This document shows, one piece after another, positions 10,440-20,599 of a stretch of 64,000 nucleotides of DNA (its first letter is position 1; the number at the start of each line of letters is the position of its first letter). The notes beneath the pieces are model-generated. The model saw only the letters and a program-made list of their open reading frames with translations, was not told the DNA's origin and searched no databases. Position numbers and translations under genes: made by a program. The stretch covers positions 24,463,495 through 24,527,494 of the forward strand of contig OY365819.1 of the NCBI GenBank assembly GCA_959347315.1. Reading direction: 5' to 3'. The stretch comes from Bimastos eiseni (Eukaryota; Annelida; Clitellata; Crassiclitellata; Lumbricidae).

Positions 10440-12990
10440 CTCTATCTGTAACTATGCCTATCATTGCAGTCACTTCCAGGTCTCAGAGAATTCCAAATCA
10501 GCATGAATTTGCCCTAAATGACATTCAAAATTGTTTCCCTTTAGTCATATAGCAGACAATGATGAATTCAATGATTGTTTGCATGAAATGGTACCGCTTA
10601 AATCTATTGTTAGATCACTCGGAAGATCCTCGGCTAAACCTTTTTGACGAATGATGCAAATAGACCTCTCATTAATAATGACAATCTGGACCCTGATGAC
10701 AACTACTTTGCCTCTGCCTTAAACACTTGTACCTATAATACTCCCGATTTAATTGCTTCCAGGAATTCACCCTCCTCAACTTTATTAAAACTAGCTCATA
10801 TAAATTGTCGCAGTATCTCGAATAAACTAATAGACATAGAAAATCTGCTATCACTGCTGAAAATTGATATACTCGCGGTCACCGAGACCTGGTTGGACTC
10901 TATCTCAACATGTAATATTCACATCCAAGGACATCATTTTGATATAGATGTAGGGCAGAGGACAAAGATGGGGAGTGAGATTTTGTATCAGGGATACTAT
11001 TAGTCGTAAAATTGTCCTTCTGCCCTCACCCTGCTCACACCACAATACTTACGAATCACTGTTCATAAGTGTCCTCTTGTCTGATGGCTCTTACTTCCTT
11101 ACTGGAGTTATATATAGGTCTCCTGGTCTCGCCATGGACACCTTAATTGATGAATGGAACCAACTACTGATCACTCTGCAAACTTAAAAAAGGACACTTA
11201 CATCCTAAGTGATTTCAGTATCGATCTACTCAAAACCCAGGAACATGTATTGACCAACTCTTTTCTCGATCTCATGATTTCCTTTCACTTTCTCCCTGTC
11301 ATTACTCAACCCACCCGGATCACATCTACAACCGCCTCTCTCATTGATAATTTATTCACCAATAGAATTTTTAATATAAAGGACTCTGCAATACTGATTG
11401 ATGATATCTCAGATCACTTACCAATCATGGTATGGATTAAATCACGCCAACAAACGACTAAAACTTCATTGTTCGCGCCCTACCGTCAAACTGATACAAA
11501 TGCCAGAGAAAGCTTTAGAGAATTGCTAAGCCACTTGACTGGTCTGAAGTAACGGATCACTGCAACCTCAATGACCCAACATCTATCTGCATACGATGTC
11601 TTCTTGTTGAAACTTAAAACAGTCTATGACGAAGCATTTCCTTTTATTATTAAAAATCTAACCCACCAAGGACCCTTCACCAACCATGGATGACTACCGC
11701 TCTTTTCAAATCATGTAAAACCAAAACTGAACTGTATACTAAATTTATCAGAAATTCCACACCTATGAATAAAGAGAAATTCATAAAATTTCGAAATAAA
11801 TTTAAAACTGTACGAAAAAAGATGAGCAAAATTTTTATGCAATTGAATTTTCCAAATATGGCAATGATCTAAAACAAACGTGGAAAGTAATTAAAACCAT
11901 CTTAAGAGTTAAACCTCATGATCACATTATTAAATGTATTTCGCATAACGGGGTCGATATTGTAGATGGGGAATCAATAGCTGACAAATTTAACACCAAC
12001 TTTACCTGTATTGCACAGGGCCTGGTAGAAAAATTCCTCAGTCTCCGAACTCTGTTGATACTTACTTGAATCCACCTCGTACCTCTTCTTTTTGCTATAT
12101 ATCCAAACAAACCTGATGAACTTATTAATCTGAGTCACTCGCTTAAAATTACCCATAGCTCAGGTCCCGATGACCTAGATCCTTGCCTAATTAATCCTAT
12201 ATTAAATCTCATCGCCTCACCACTAGCTGCCGTAAACAACTGCTAGCTTTCAACTGGTATTGTTCCCAGTAGTCTCAAGTTAGCAAAAGTTACTCCTATT
12301 CATAAGCAAGGGTCCAAAGATGATATTGCTAATAACCGACCCATATCTATTCTACCTTTCCTATCTAAACTCCTTGAAAAAGTGATACGTCTATATGATT
12401 ATATTGATAAAATGGGTCTACTCTATGCACTTCAGCATGGATTCCAGTCGGGTCATTCCACTCTTATGTCATTATTAAGACTACAGGATAGCATTTCTTC
12501 ATCTATTGATCGTAATGAATACTCGGTTGGTCTCTTTGCAGACCTCGCTAAAGCCTTTGAAACAGTTAATCATAAACTTCCCCTAACAAACTATCCAACT
12601 TAGGGATTCGAGGTGTTGCCCACTCTTGGTTTAATAGCTATCTGCCGAATAGGCGACAGCAAGTGAAGTGCAATGGCTTTGCTTCAACGTTTAAACTTAT
12701 CAAATTTGGTGTGCCTCAATGGTCAATTCTTGGCTCTATACTGTTTTTGATTTTCATTAACGACCTTCCCAATGCCTCTAAACTTCTCACATTTTTATTG
12801 TTCGCTGATGACACGAATATTTTTGCCTCTCATAAATCTCACAACAAACTATTTCCACTTCCTAATCATGAACTTATTAGCGTAAATGATTTATGTATGT
12901 ATGTATGTGACTATGTGTGTATGTATGTACATGTGTGCATTAGGTGCGCATGTATCTGTATATGTACTTTTATAGCGTCCTGTATGCTTG
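10440..12990 (+). mobile_element. CR1/L2-like (Jockey superfamily) LINE, degenerate and 3'-truncated
   Basis: The + strand order is endonuclease then reverse transcriptase. EN begins near 10790 with LAHINCRSISNK and DILAVTETWLDS, continues with GVIYRSPG near 11105 and a catalytic-type ISDHLPI near 11408. RT covers about 12150-12860: PISILPFLS, HGFQSGHSTL, FADLAKAFETVNHK, FGVPQWSILGSILF and LLFADDTNIF. FADD is intact, but at least six frameshifts break the ORF, and the G of PQGS is Trp. The element stops shortly after the FADD motif and runs into a TATG tract at 12893-12990. It sits in sense orientation inside the channel intron. Confidence 0.85.
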
Positions 12991-13225
12991 GCAATAGATT
13001 ACGTTGTATCACCTCTTAATTGTGGATGCTGAAAAGACATAAGCCTACTTATCTTTAATGCGATAGTCGAACTATCACAACTCATATTTGAACAACTCTA
13101 ATAATTTATATCAGCAACAGCTATTTGTCTGGATTCCTAACGGGCGGTAATATTGGATATAATATTAACTGCTGTTGAATCGAGGAAGTCTGTCTGAATT
13201 CATCTTATTCATCTTTTCAACTTAG

Positions 13226-13677
13226 GTCCAGAAAAAGTATGCAATATTGACAAGTACTATAACTGCGTGACCGAAAGTATTAGATTGTGGATTACTTCCG
13301 GCGAGTGCAGTAGGTGTGACTGCCCTCTTCAGTGCCATTATCCCACATATCCATATTCAATCTCGGCAAGTCCTCTGTCGGAACATTTTCTCAATTATAT
13401 GTCGAAAAAGAATCAGTTCAAGGGACGGAATCTGACGATGTCGAAACTGAGCAAGGAACTCGTCTATCTGGATATCTTCTTCTCTCAGCTCAGCTATGTT
13501 GACATCCAAACGACTCCAGCCTACAATTTCCTCACACTGGTTTGCGACGTTGGCGGTGCAATAGGGCTGATCCTTGGAGGAACATTACTTACTATTGCAG
13601 AATTGTCTCAGTTGTTCGTCCAATTAATAAGTGAATTTATTACATCAGTTTCGTTGGCTAGAATGCAACGCCGTTGA
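13226..13677 (+). CDS. DEG/ENaC sodium-channel gene, last exon (palm, TM2, C-terminus)
   Basis: Terminal exon, opening in phase 1 after an ACTTAG acceptor and closing with TGA at 13675-13677. It encodes the remaining cysteines (SGECSRCDCPLQCHYPTYP), the palm strand with VYLDIFF and TTPAYNFLTLVCDVGG, then transmembrane helix 2 (GAIGLILGGTLLTIAEL) and a short cytoplasmic tail ending SLARMQRR. The family pattern LL.D.GG..GL.LG.S.LT..E is clear. The selectivity-filter triplet, usually G-x-S, reads G-G-T. The tail after TM2 is only about 20 residues, and no trafficking motif such as PPxY is visible. No frame damage was seen, so the gene appears functional in this part. Confidence 0.92.
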
Positions 13678-13883
13678 TGTGTCAATTCGTGAAGCACATT
13701 TGATGCAGCGATTGCTATATTTTAATTATTTTCTATGCACAGAAGTTGTTAAATTGGATCTTATAAACCTTGCTACTGACAAATGGAATCATTATCATTC
13801 AGTTGTATTCTGAACAATCTCTGTTCGGCTAAAGGAACTGCGATGTTATGCTGTATGTTGAAATTGATGTACAATGCAATTAA

Positions 13884-13889
13884 AATAAA
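13884..13889 (+). promoter_or_regulatory. Poly(A) signal AATAAA of the DEG/ENaC gene
   Basis: A canonical AATAAA 207 bp after the stop codon, within TTAAAATAAATATG. It is a plausible 3' end for the channel transcript. Confidence 0.6.
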
Positions 13890-13899
13890 TATGTTCCTT

Positions 13900-15970
13900 A
13901 AAGTAATGCTTTCTAAATCGTAATTTATTCATGATCATTCTAAGTGTAGGACATCTATTAATCTGTTTCATGCTAAATGCTAGGCTGCCTTCTACAAGTT
14001 CACCTTGATAATAATTTTATGTGTAGCCATTGGTCGGGTCTTGCTACCCAGGATCTTCTGACTTTGATGTTACGTTAATTTGTTAAATGTCCTCAATAAG
14101 GTTTGTAAAGAAAATTGGCAATTTTCATCAATCACATATCAATGCATACTGTTCTTCAAAATACAGATATGTAAATGTATTCAATGGAAGGTTGAGTAGC
14201 TCAACCATAGGTCAGGAGATTACTCTCGTACATGTAATGAGTTACTACTTACAATTGTGTAGGAGCATTATATTGTGTTATCCTAAACAATTGAAAGTAG
14301 TAATATTATATTATTGTGCGAAGACTGTTGTGATTCTAAAATATTATCCTAAGGCGTTGAAATGAGAACAGTAAGCGGTGTCCTCGTGGGTCATCATATT
14401 CATGTACATCCTGTCTTAGTGGTCGAAACACCTTACATCAATCTGATATAGTCTTCGGTGAAGAGAGTGTTGCATCTACTCAGATACCTATATAGTCGGA
14501 ACGAGGCACATTGCGTATTATTGCACTCCTACATAATGCTAAGGTCGAGCACTGGCTTCCTGTTCAGAATTCATCCTAACAGCATCAGGGTTCTTCGAAG
14601 GCTTCAAGTGACAAGGGCGCGGTGGTTTGTGACAAGACTGCTGCATGTCAAATGCAGAATCGGTTCCATAACTCATTCAGAGCGCTGGTCATTAGGGGAT
14701 CGTTCCATCCGTTCCACGCGTTCAATAACTCCATTTAAGCTTGCCATGTGATCAGCCTGCGCATGGGACATCATAGAATACGCAAAACAACGACTAAATG
14801 GTCGCACTCGACTAAGCAGTCTTCATCAAGAAAATTTTACGACAAACTGATTCTTAATCACAGCTCAAATTCGGAGCATTAGCTTATAAGCAATATAATA
14901 AAAGATTTGATGGCTTAAACAAACTTCTATGTCTTCTAGCGATGAAAATCCAATACAAATCAAAGAAGATAGATCCACAATGCTCGCTTTGCATCGCTGT
15001 ACGAAATTCAGTCTATGGTATTTCCCATCTTTTCCCATCGATTAATATCACATTAACTATTCGCAATACTTCACAGATTCGTTCGCTAGAATGCAACGAC
15101 TAAGTTTCTCGCAATGACTAAGTTGCTTCACCTCAACCGAACGAATCACTGGACATCTCGATTTCCTTGACGCGTCTTTAATTGCCTCAACTGGAAAAGT
15201 TGACCGACACAGAGCAATATCCTATCTGTCTATTTCAAGGACAGGTCAGCATTCATCTGAGCGAAAGTCATCAATGACCTGCAAAGGCATTATCACTCGA
15301 GAGGAGTCCGCGAGTAATTATTATTGTTGCGGGGTTACTTTATCGATCTCCCCATCAAGTACTAGTTTCCCTTGAGCAGGAATCGCTCGCGGTATCCTAA
15401 CTCATTAGTCGTCTCTAATGGGCAATGGACCTACAGAGTCCAAATGTTTCACGGCTTATTGGTAATGCAGTTTAACCTAATAATGCAAGTATTAATAATA
15501 AGGTCCACTGTTGTGAGAACGTTTGTCCGAACACTCGCACCAACAGACTACGAAAAATTTCCATGCGTATAAATTCAATTTTGATTGAATTGAATTTATA
15601 TCAATTTAATATAGTTTATATTATATAGTTGTGGTAAGTTTGTTTTCCTAAGACACGTTCATACAATGGCAAATTGTTTCTTCCACTCAGGTGTGACGTC
15701 TCCATGCTTCCGATAATCCTCAACACTTTCAACTCTCATCTACAAACAATTCTAGGATGGAGCAACATAAATACTACTACAGCATAGTCTTCTGGTTGTA
15801 AGATCAGTTGCAAATCAACACAACTTACTCTTACTCGGCAGCAGCAGATCCAACGGGATCCGTTCGATAGTCCGAAAGTTCGATAGTCCTAAGATTCTAT
15901 ACTCCGACAACGATCGGGTATTCATTCTTGAGTTGCTATTATAGCAGGCCTATATGAGAATTTTGTATGG
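13900..15970. other. Intergenic DNA with a weak LINE fragment and AT-rich palindromes
   Basis: No convincing gene. Around 14540-14640 a stretch containing CTGGCTTCCTGTTCAGAATTC resembles the HWLPV-type C-terminal region of CR1/L2 LINEs, but is too decayed to define. Near 15568-15600 there is a palindromic AAATTCAATTTTGATTGAATT stretch. A recurring TTCGATAGTCC motif (15863-15893) lies just outside the Polinton. Confidence 0.5.
15863..15893 (+). repeat. TTCGATAGTCCGAAAG motif repeat (copy A)
   Basis: Two half-units of TTCGATAGTCC(g/t)AAG in tandem. The same motif occurs inverted at 33296-33325 and again direct at 63947-63977. Confidence 0.65.
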
Positions 15971-15976
15971 CGCCTC
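15971..15976. repeat. Left target-site duplication CGCCTC of the Polinton
   Basis: The identical CGCCTC lies immediately outside the right terminus at 32773-32778. Six-bp duplications are the family norm for Maverick/Polinton integration. Confidence 0.95.
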
Positions 15977-16325
15977 AGTAGTGGGAAAGTGAGCTACCTG
16001 GGACAATTGACCATAATATTGGTCAATTCACCCACCTAATAGGTTACAAAACGTATTATTAACCTATAATTAGGTTACAAAATCACCAAAAATCACAACA
16101 GCCCACATCATGGTTCTAATACCAACCAAATAGGCCACCAGAAAAATGAGCCACGATTCACGCACAAACCATGGTCAAAACGTCCACCAATAGGTCAAAA
16201 GTCACGGGAATTTCCAATAGTTTCGGTGATGAGTAATTATTACGTGACCACCAAGTCTTGATTATCAATCCATGAATTAAATGATTCAGGATAACCAAGC
16301 CATTCCAATAGTTTCGATGATGAGT
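15977..16325 (+). repeat. Left terminal inverted repeat of the Polinton
   Basis: Begins AGTAGTGGGAAAGTGAGC and pairs with 32424-32772 read on the minus strand. The outer ~235 bp is unique. The inner part is the first 91-bp subterminal unit plus the start of the next. Homology with the far end then stops, while two further units continue only on this side. Confidence 0.93.
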
Positions 16326-16478
16326 CATCACGTGACCACCAAGTCTTCATTATCTACTCAGGAATTAAATGACTCATGATAACCAAGCCATTCCAATAGT
16401 TTCGATGATGGGTAATTATCACGCGAACACCAATTCTTTATTATCAATCCATGAATTAAATGACTCAGAATAACCCAA
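16212..16478 (-). repeat. Three ~90-bp subterminal tandem repeats, integrase-tail derived
   Basis: Units at 16212-16302 (91 bp), 16303-16390 (88 bp) and 16391-about 16478, each opening TTCCAATAGTTTCG on the + strand. On the minus strand each encodes a version of WLGY.ESFNS..DN..L followed by its own stop. The innermost unit is the real 3' end of the integrase ORF. The outer two are copies, and the 16303 unit has a stop at the second Trp. The non-coding part carries TGAGTCA-like and CACGTGAC words. Confidence 0.9.
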
Positions 16479-17400
16479 CCATTTCACCAGCGACTTGTTT
16501 CCCCGTTTCCTGATTATCTTTTCTATTCTAAATATTTCTTGACTTGTCTTCTGTAGCTCCTGTTCGTAAAATGAGCCCTGTATTTCCTCACCATTATAAT
16601 CAGTAATCTTATAAGTTGGTGGATCCGTGTAATGAATTTTTTGCAATTGTGAACATTTCCTCAGTCCATCTAGGTGTATATCCTTTTCCAAATATATTTT
16701 TCTTCTTCTTTATTCTAACTTTATCGCCTACCGAGAACATAGGCTTAATGGGTTCTGGAATTTCACTTCCATTTAGGTTCATCCATACAGCCTTTTCATT
16801 CATTTTCATACTAGCTTTAGAGGGTGTCATTTTTATGGAAGAATGCCTAGTTTCATTATAATTACTAACCATTTCATTCAACACATCGATATATCTTCTA
16901 GTTGAATTAGCTGTAAAAGACTTAAACATTTTTTCACGCATTGTTCTATTCCAACGCTCAACAACGCACGACTTTTCTTCGTTCTCCGTAGAATACAACT
17001 CAACTAATTTCTTAACGTCTTTATTATAAAATTCTTTATCTTTATCCACCCAAACCTTGCCTGGTCTTCTACCGCTCTCGAATATTTTCATGAAGCCACT
17101 AGCCGTACATGTAGATTTTCCACTCTTATCATTTAATGACACGATCCAACCGTACTTGGAAAATACATCTATTACGGTTAGTAAGTATTTCACGCCATCG
17201 TTATCTTTAGAGAAACTCTGCATATCGACTAAATCAGCAGTCCATATTTCATCTATTCCACCAACGTAAACCTTCCTCTTCCTAAAACGTCTTACTACGG
17301 GTTTATGTAACTCCTCAGCTAGTTTATCAGTCCATTGTAATTTTTGACTTTTTTAAAATCAAACCCGAGATTAGCTTTGGTAGATAATATAGGTTTGACA
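16419..17400 (-). pseudogene. Polinton integrase (rve core plus C-terminal chromodomain), broken
   Basis: The retroviral-type DDE integrase inserts the element into host DNA, acting in the nucleus. The minus strand shows, from upstream, LAEELHKPVVRRF, the first catalytic Asp in EIWTADLVDM (about 17225-17260), VIDVFSKYGW, the second Asp in VWVDKDKEF and the Glu in SCVVERWNRT. The Asp-Glu gap is 28 residues instead of the usual ~35, consistent with a small in-frame loss. An SH3-like FSVGDKVRIKKKK segment follows. After a frameshift near 16620-16690 the frame continues into a chromodomain (IEKIIRKRGNKSLVKWLGY) that ends at TGA 16419-16421, inside the innermost subterminal repeat. Stops and a frame change separate it from the PLA2-like region upstream on the same strand. 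Confidence 0.92.
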
Positions 17401-17417
17401 AGATTTCTTTCTATGCG

Positions 17418-17862
17418 CTATCCTAAGCTAGGAATAGGAATATTATTCAACTCATTAACCATCACTTTATCGGCGACATTCCTAGAAGCTGTACTGGAGT
17501 GCTGGCCGTAAGCTAAATCGTGATGATATGCAGCGTTGTCAACTCTATTGACGGGCTTCGACCAATCCTTAGGAGTCCCATCGGAATTCAACCTCATATC
17601 AAGTCTAGTGCCAGGGCCAGTAAACGAATGTCCCGGCAAGTGCATCTCACCTGGATATTTAGCCCACGGCAGCTTAATACCGCTGGTAACCGAATTTAAA
17701 GATCCAACTAAATCACCACCTTCAGAAGACTTCACGAATTGTGTCTTTGTCTTTCCACATATATCACATGTGCCTCTAAGCATTGGCCTTCCGTTCTTAG
17801 TCACGGCATTCTGGATATTTTTAGTTTCATTACGAGTTTTACACTTTACTCAATACACTTGT
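17418..17862 (-). pseudogene. Zinc-ribbon plus PLA2-like domain protein of the Polinton
   Basis: On the minus strand an open frame (17804 to 17418) with MLRGTCDICGKTKTQF continues upstream to a second CxxC-containing segment near 17850. Together these suggest a four-Cys zinc ribbon like DUF5679. Then comes a phospholipase A2-like module, with a Ca-loop type FTGPGT and a catalytic-type AAYHHDLAYG. Virion PLA2 domains of this type, known from parvovirus capsids and reported in adintoviruses, act on endosomal membranes. Here that role is inference. No clear ATG was found: the apparent first codon (17804) is GTG within a longer homologous frame, so the 5' end is lost in or before the inserted repeat block. 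The integrase follows at once in another frame, so the two may once have been one gene. Confidence 0.75.
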
Positions 17863-18621
17863 ATGCAAAATATTTTTTCCTGTTTTTTGCACCATCCTGA
17901 AGCTGCTAGATTTACCTTTCCAAAATCGTTTTCAGCTAGTTTATGCCTTGCATACAGCCGAAGTTATAGAATTTCCAATGTGACCGTTTACGTAAAGTGC
18001 TATTCGAGAAAACTGCGTGCAAAGTTTAGCCATATTATTTTTATAATCTCCTTAGCAACGGCTATTGTTTTTGAACCGATTTTACTGAAAATTGGCACCA
18101 TTGCAGCTGCAGGTACTGCAAATGTACTGTCAAAATTTGGTGTAGATATCTCAAGTAGGAACAAAGTTATTAAAGTTATTCCAGTTGACCAACTAGAAAT
18201 CATTGAAACTAAATGTCAATTTTATTACAAAAGTCTCAAAATCCGAGAGAGGTTAAGCAGCTATTACCTGCTAAGGAATTAGATACTGCAATACAGTAAT
18301 GGATAAAATTAACATCCAAATAATAAAAACAGAAATAAAATGACAGTTTATTCCAGTCACACTATGTATTCAACGTCAACTGGCAAAGTCACGGGTCTTC
18401 CACGACCACGACCTAGAGTTTTACATGTTCCAGCAGTAGGTGATTGTGAATCATCATTGGATTACGAGCTTCCTCTTTGTTTTGGCTCCTCTGTTGAAAC
18501 AAGGTCCAATCCTTCAGTCTACCCACTGCCACTGTTTATAGGTCACCTGCTATCATGTCCTCCAGTTTGGTGCGAAGACGATTTGTGGTTCTGCATCGTC
18601 GGAAGACGATGAACAAGCTTC

Positions 18622-18703
18622 ATTTTAACGATGCTGTGTGATAAAAAGGATCATTGTCGTCGCCCTCCTCCTTTATCCAGACTTGAGACTGGCACTGCCA
18701 GAG
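18622..18703 (+). repeat. Dispersed ~100-bp repeat, copy 2
   Basis: TTTTAACGATGCTGTGTGAT at the start, then GTCGCCCTCCTCCTTTATCC and GAGACTGGCACTGCCAGAG. It lies inside the Polinton insertion block, so this family was active, or this DNA moved, after the Polinton arrived. Confidence 0.85.
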
Positions 18704-19610
18704 TAATGGTAGTGGTAGAGTCAAAAAGGATTTGCTGCGTCTTTATTCAGTATTCTTTATCGACTCTGTTTTTGTCCATGGCGGCTTCTTCCTCTATGTG
18801 TAGCAACGGGCAATCACATTCTTCCATGGATCTACAACAATAAAACCTATCTTATAATATACAGTCTCAAATACTAACTGACATTTAAGAGGAATAATTT
18901 GCACAGGAATTAAATATCACAATATTAAATTTTAGATCTAAATTACATGTATAGATAAATAGCGAAGAGCATTTCCTTAAACTAATCTGAGAGGCAGTAA
19001 TTGGTGTGAAGTGTCTGTGACTTCATATCTTAGCCTCAGCATATGAGAGCGAGTGACAAATTCTCTCCCTCGCCGTATTATCCTTCCACCGACAGTGTAC
19101 GAGCAATGTACTGATCACAGCTGAGTTGGTAAAATGGCACAGGTGGAGCAGAAATCTCGATGCAAATCTCCTCACTAGAGAAGATTTGAATCTCTAATCT
19201 CTCTCTTAACAATCCAGCACACATCCCACAACACAATCGAGCCCACCCACACATAAACAATATTTTATAAATGAATTAGTCGCTTAGTCCAGCAGGAGAA
19301 CTGTCTTTATATTTCGGACAAAACGTGTGACTATTCAGCCAGTCACCGTTATGTTAAGTGCAAATTGTAATCTCAAATGTAAACAAAGCCCCAGGTGCTC
19401 CTCATACCAGAACACCACTAGAGCATTTCAGATTTCTGAAAAATAATTTTTTGCTTTTCTCAGGAAAATCATAGAAACATATGCAGTTCAAGTCAAACCT
19501 TTATCATGATCCTCGATAATGGAACTACGGTAGATCAACATGTTGTTTTGGCAAGTCCAACACAAAGCAGTCATTGGCTTGTACGTCGTGATGAATGGAA
19601 CGAGTTGAAG

Positions 19611-20126
19611 CTAGTACTGTTTGAAAATCGAAAATCCAATGACTCGTTTTCCATGTTGTTCCATGCACGTTTGGTGTAGGCCGTACACTTTGGTCTTGGT
19701 GTGGCTCGATGGCAGCAGCTTGATATCTTCCCGCTTAAATCCAGGAAGCATCATCGCATGCTCGCTGGCATAATTTGTCAGGAAGCGAATGATATCTTCA
19801 ATTTCGCTAAACTGAAAGCAGTGGGTGTTGTTCTTACGTCCACCGCTTTGTTTTTCTTTTGGTGTTAAACCTTCTGTTTTATACCACTTAAGAATCCCCG
19901 TCAGTCTGTCCTTGCTAATCCCGTGGATGAACTTAAAGGTTGTACGGCAGATCTGACGACTTTCCAAATAATATGATGTTCGCTGATGCTGACGCACCGC
20001 TTGGCTGGATTTCCTGCTGCGACAAGTCTCATCGGACATGTTTATTGTGCAAGAAATTTTTCCGAGTAGCACCAACATTTGATCCCGTGGGACAAGTGCA
20101 GCCATTTCCATTCTGCGCCTGACCAT
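19611..20126 (-). CDS. Unidentified transposon-associated ORF (171 aa)
   Basis: Open frame with MSDETCRSRKSSQAVRQHQR, CRTTFKFIHGISKDRLTGIL, FLTNYASEHAMMLPGFKRED and IKLLPSSHTKTKVY. This signature recurs in long uncharacterised, repeat-associated proteins of cnidarians, molluscs and fish, and I infer it is the N-terminal, probably helical, part of a transposase-like protein. No catalytic domain is visible here. The start is not defined, since homologous proteins seem to begin further upstream. It lies within the foreign block inside the Polinton. Confidence 0.5.
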   Translation of the reverse strand: MVRRRMEMAALVPRDQMLVLLGKISCTINMSDETCRSRKSSQAVRQHQRTSYYLESRQICRTTFKFIHGISKDRLTGILKWYKTEGLTPKEKQSGGRKNNTHCFQFSEIEDIIRFLTNYASEHAMMLPGFKREDIKLLPSSHTKTKVYGLHQTCMEQHGKRVIGFSIFKQY

Positions 20127-20384
20127 GTCCTCCGGAGCATACTGGCTACTGCATGGAAGTCCATGTATTTTGTATTTGTAATTTGTAATTTGTTAAAAAA
20201 TGTATTTTTCTCTACATAACACGTATCATTTAATCCTTTGTTGCGTTTTTTGTTGTACCTACCTCTTCACCTGCTAGCTACATTTTGTTAGTTAAGACAG
20301 TTGAGTTTTATGTTAACACCGTTGAACCTATTATCTTCTCCCTTTGATCTTCTCTTACCGGGTCTCACTTTTCTTCTAAACCTA

Positions 20385-20480
20385 TCCTATTAGGTGGCCC
20401 TAACTTGCGGGACCTTTGGTCCCTAATTGAGTCTCCTGGGCTAATCTCATCCTCCCTACGCACTCTATGACTCCTTCTCT
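20385..20480 (+). repeat. LINE-like 3' tail, shared with 46560-46690
   Basis: GGTGGCCCTAACTTGCGGGA followed by CTTTGGTCCCTAATT matches the sequence at about 46571-46620, GGTGGCCCTACCTAGCGGGC followed by CTACGGTCC. Jockey-superfamily 3' UTRs often have this style, but no coding part is attached here. Confidence 0.5.
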
Positions 20481-20599
20481 CGTCTCTCATCTAGAATTAG
20501 ACTTATTTAATATTTCGTTGTGGATTCGCTGTAAGCTGTTATATATAATTCTGATCAGGTAAATACATTTCTTTGATTTGATTCGATTTGATATTTAAA

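Larger units (their letters stand above)
9115..13225 (+). other. Intron of the DEG/ENaC gene
   Basis: A 4.1-kb intron with GTATAA donor and TTCAACTTAG acceptor. It contains a two-block TATG microsatellite and a degenerate CR1/L2-like LINE in the same orientation as the gene. The frame at 10049-10357 is hydrophobic by AT-composition and matches nothing I recognise. Confidence 0.8.
17880..20590. mobile_element. Block of unrelated repeats inserted inside the Polinton
   Basis: No Polinton gene is recognisable between the zinc-ribbon region and the ATPase start. Instead there is a copy of the ~100-bp dispersed repeat (18622-18703), a minus-strand transposon-like ORF (19611-20126), a LINE-like 3' tail (about 20385-20480) and a TTTGATTTGATTCG microsatellite (20565-20592) abutting the ATPase promoter. 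An open + frame at 17880-18282 is not similar to anything I recognise. Exact insertion points were not resolved. Confidence 0.65.

Noticed and set aside
17536..18282. A 248-codon + strand open frame
   Set aside because: Its first half is antisense to the zinc-ribbon/PLA2 coding region and the second half has no homology.
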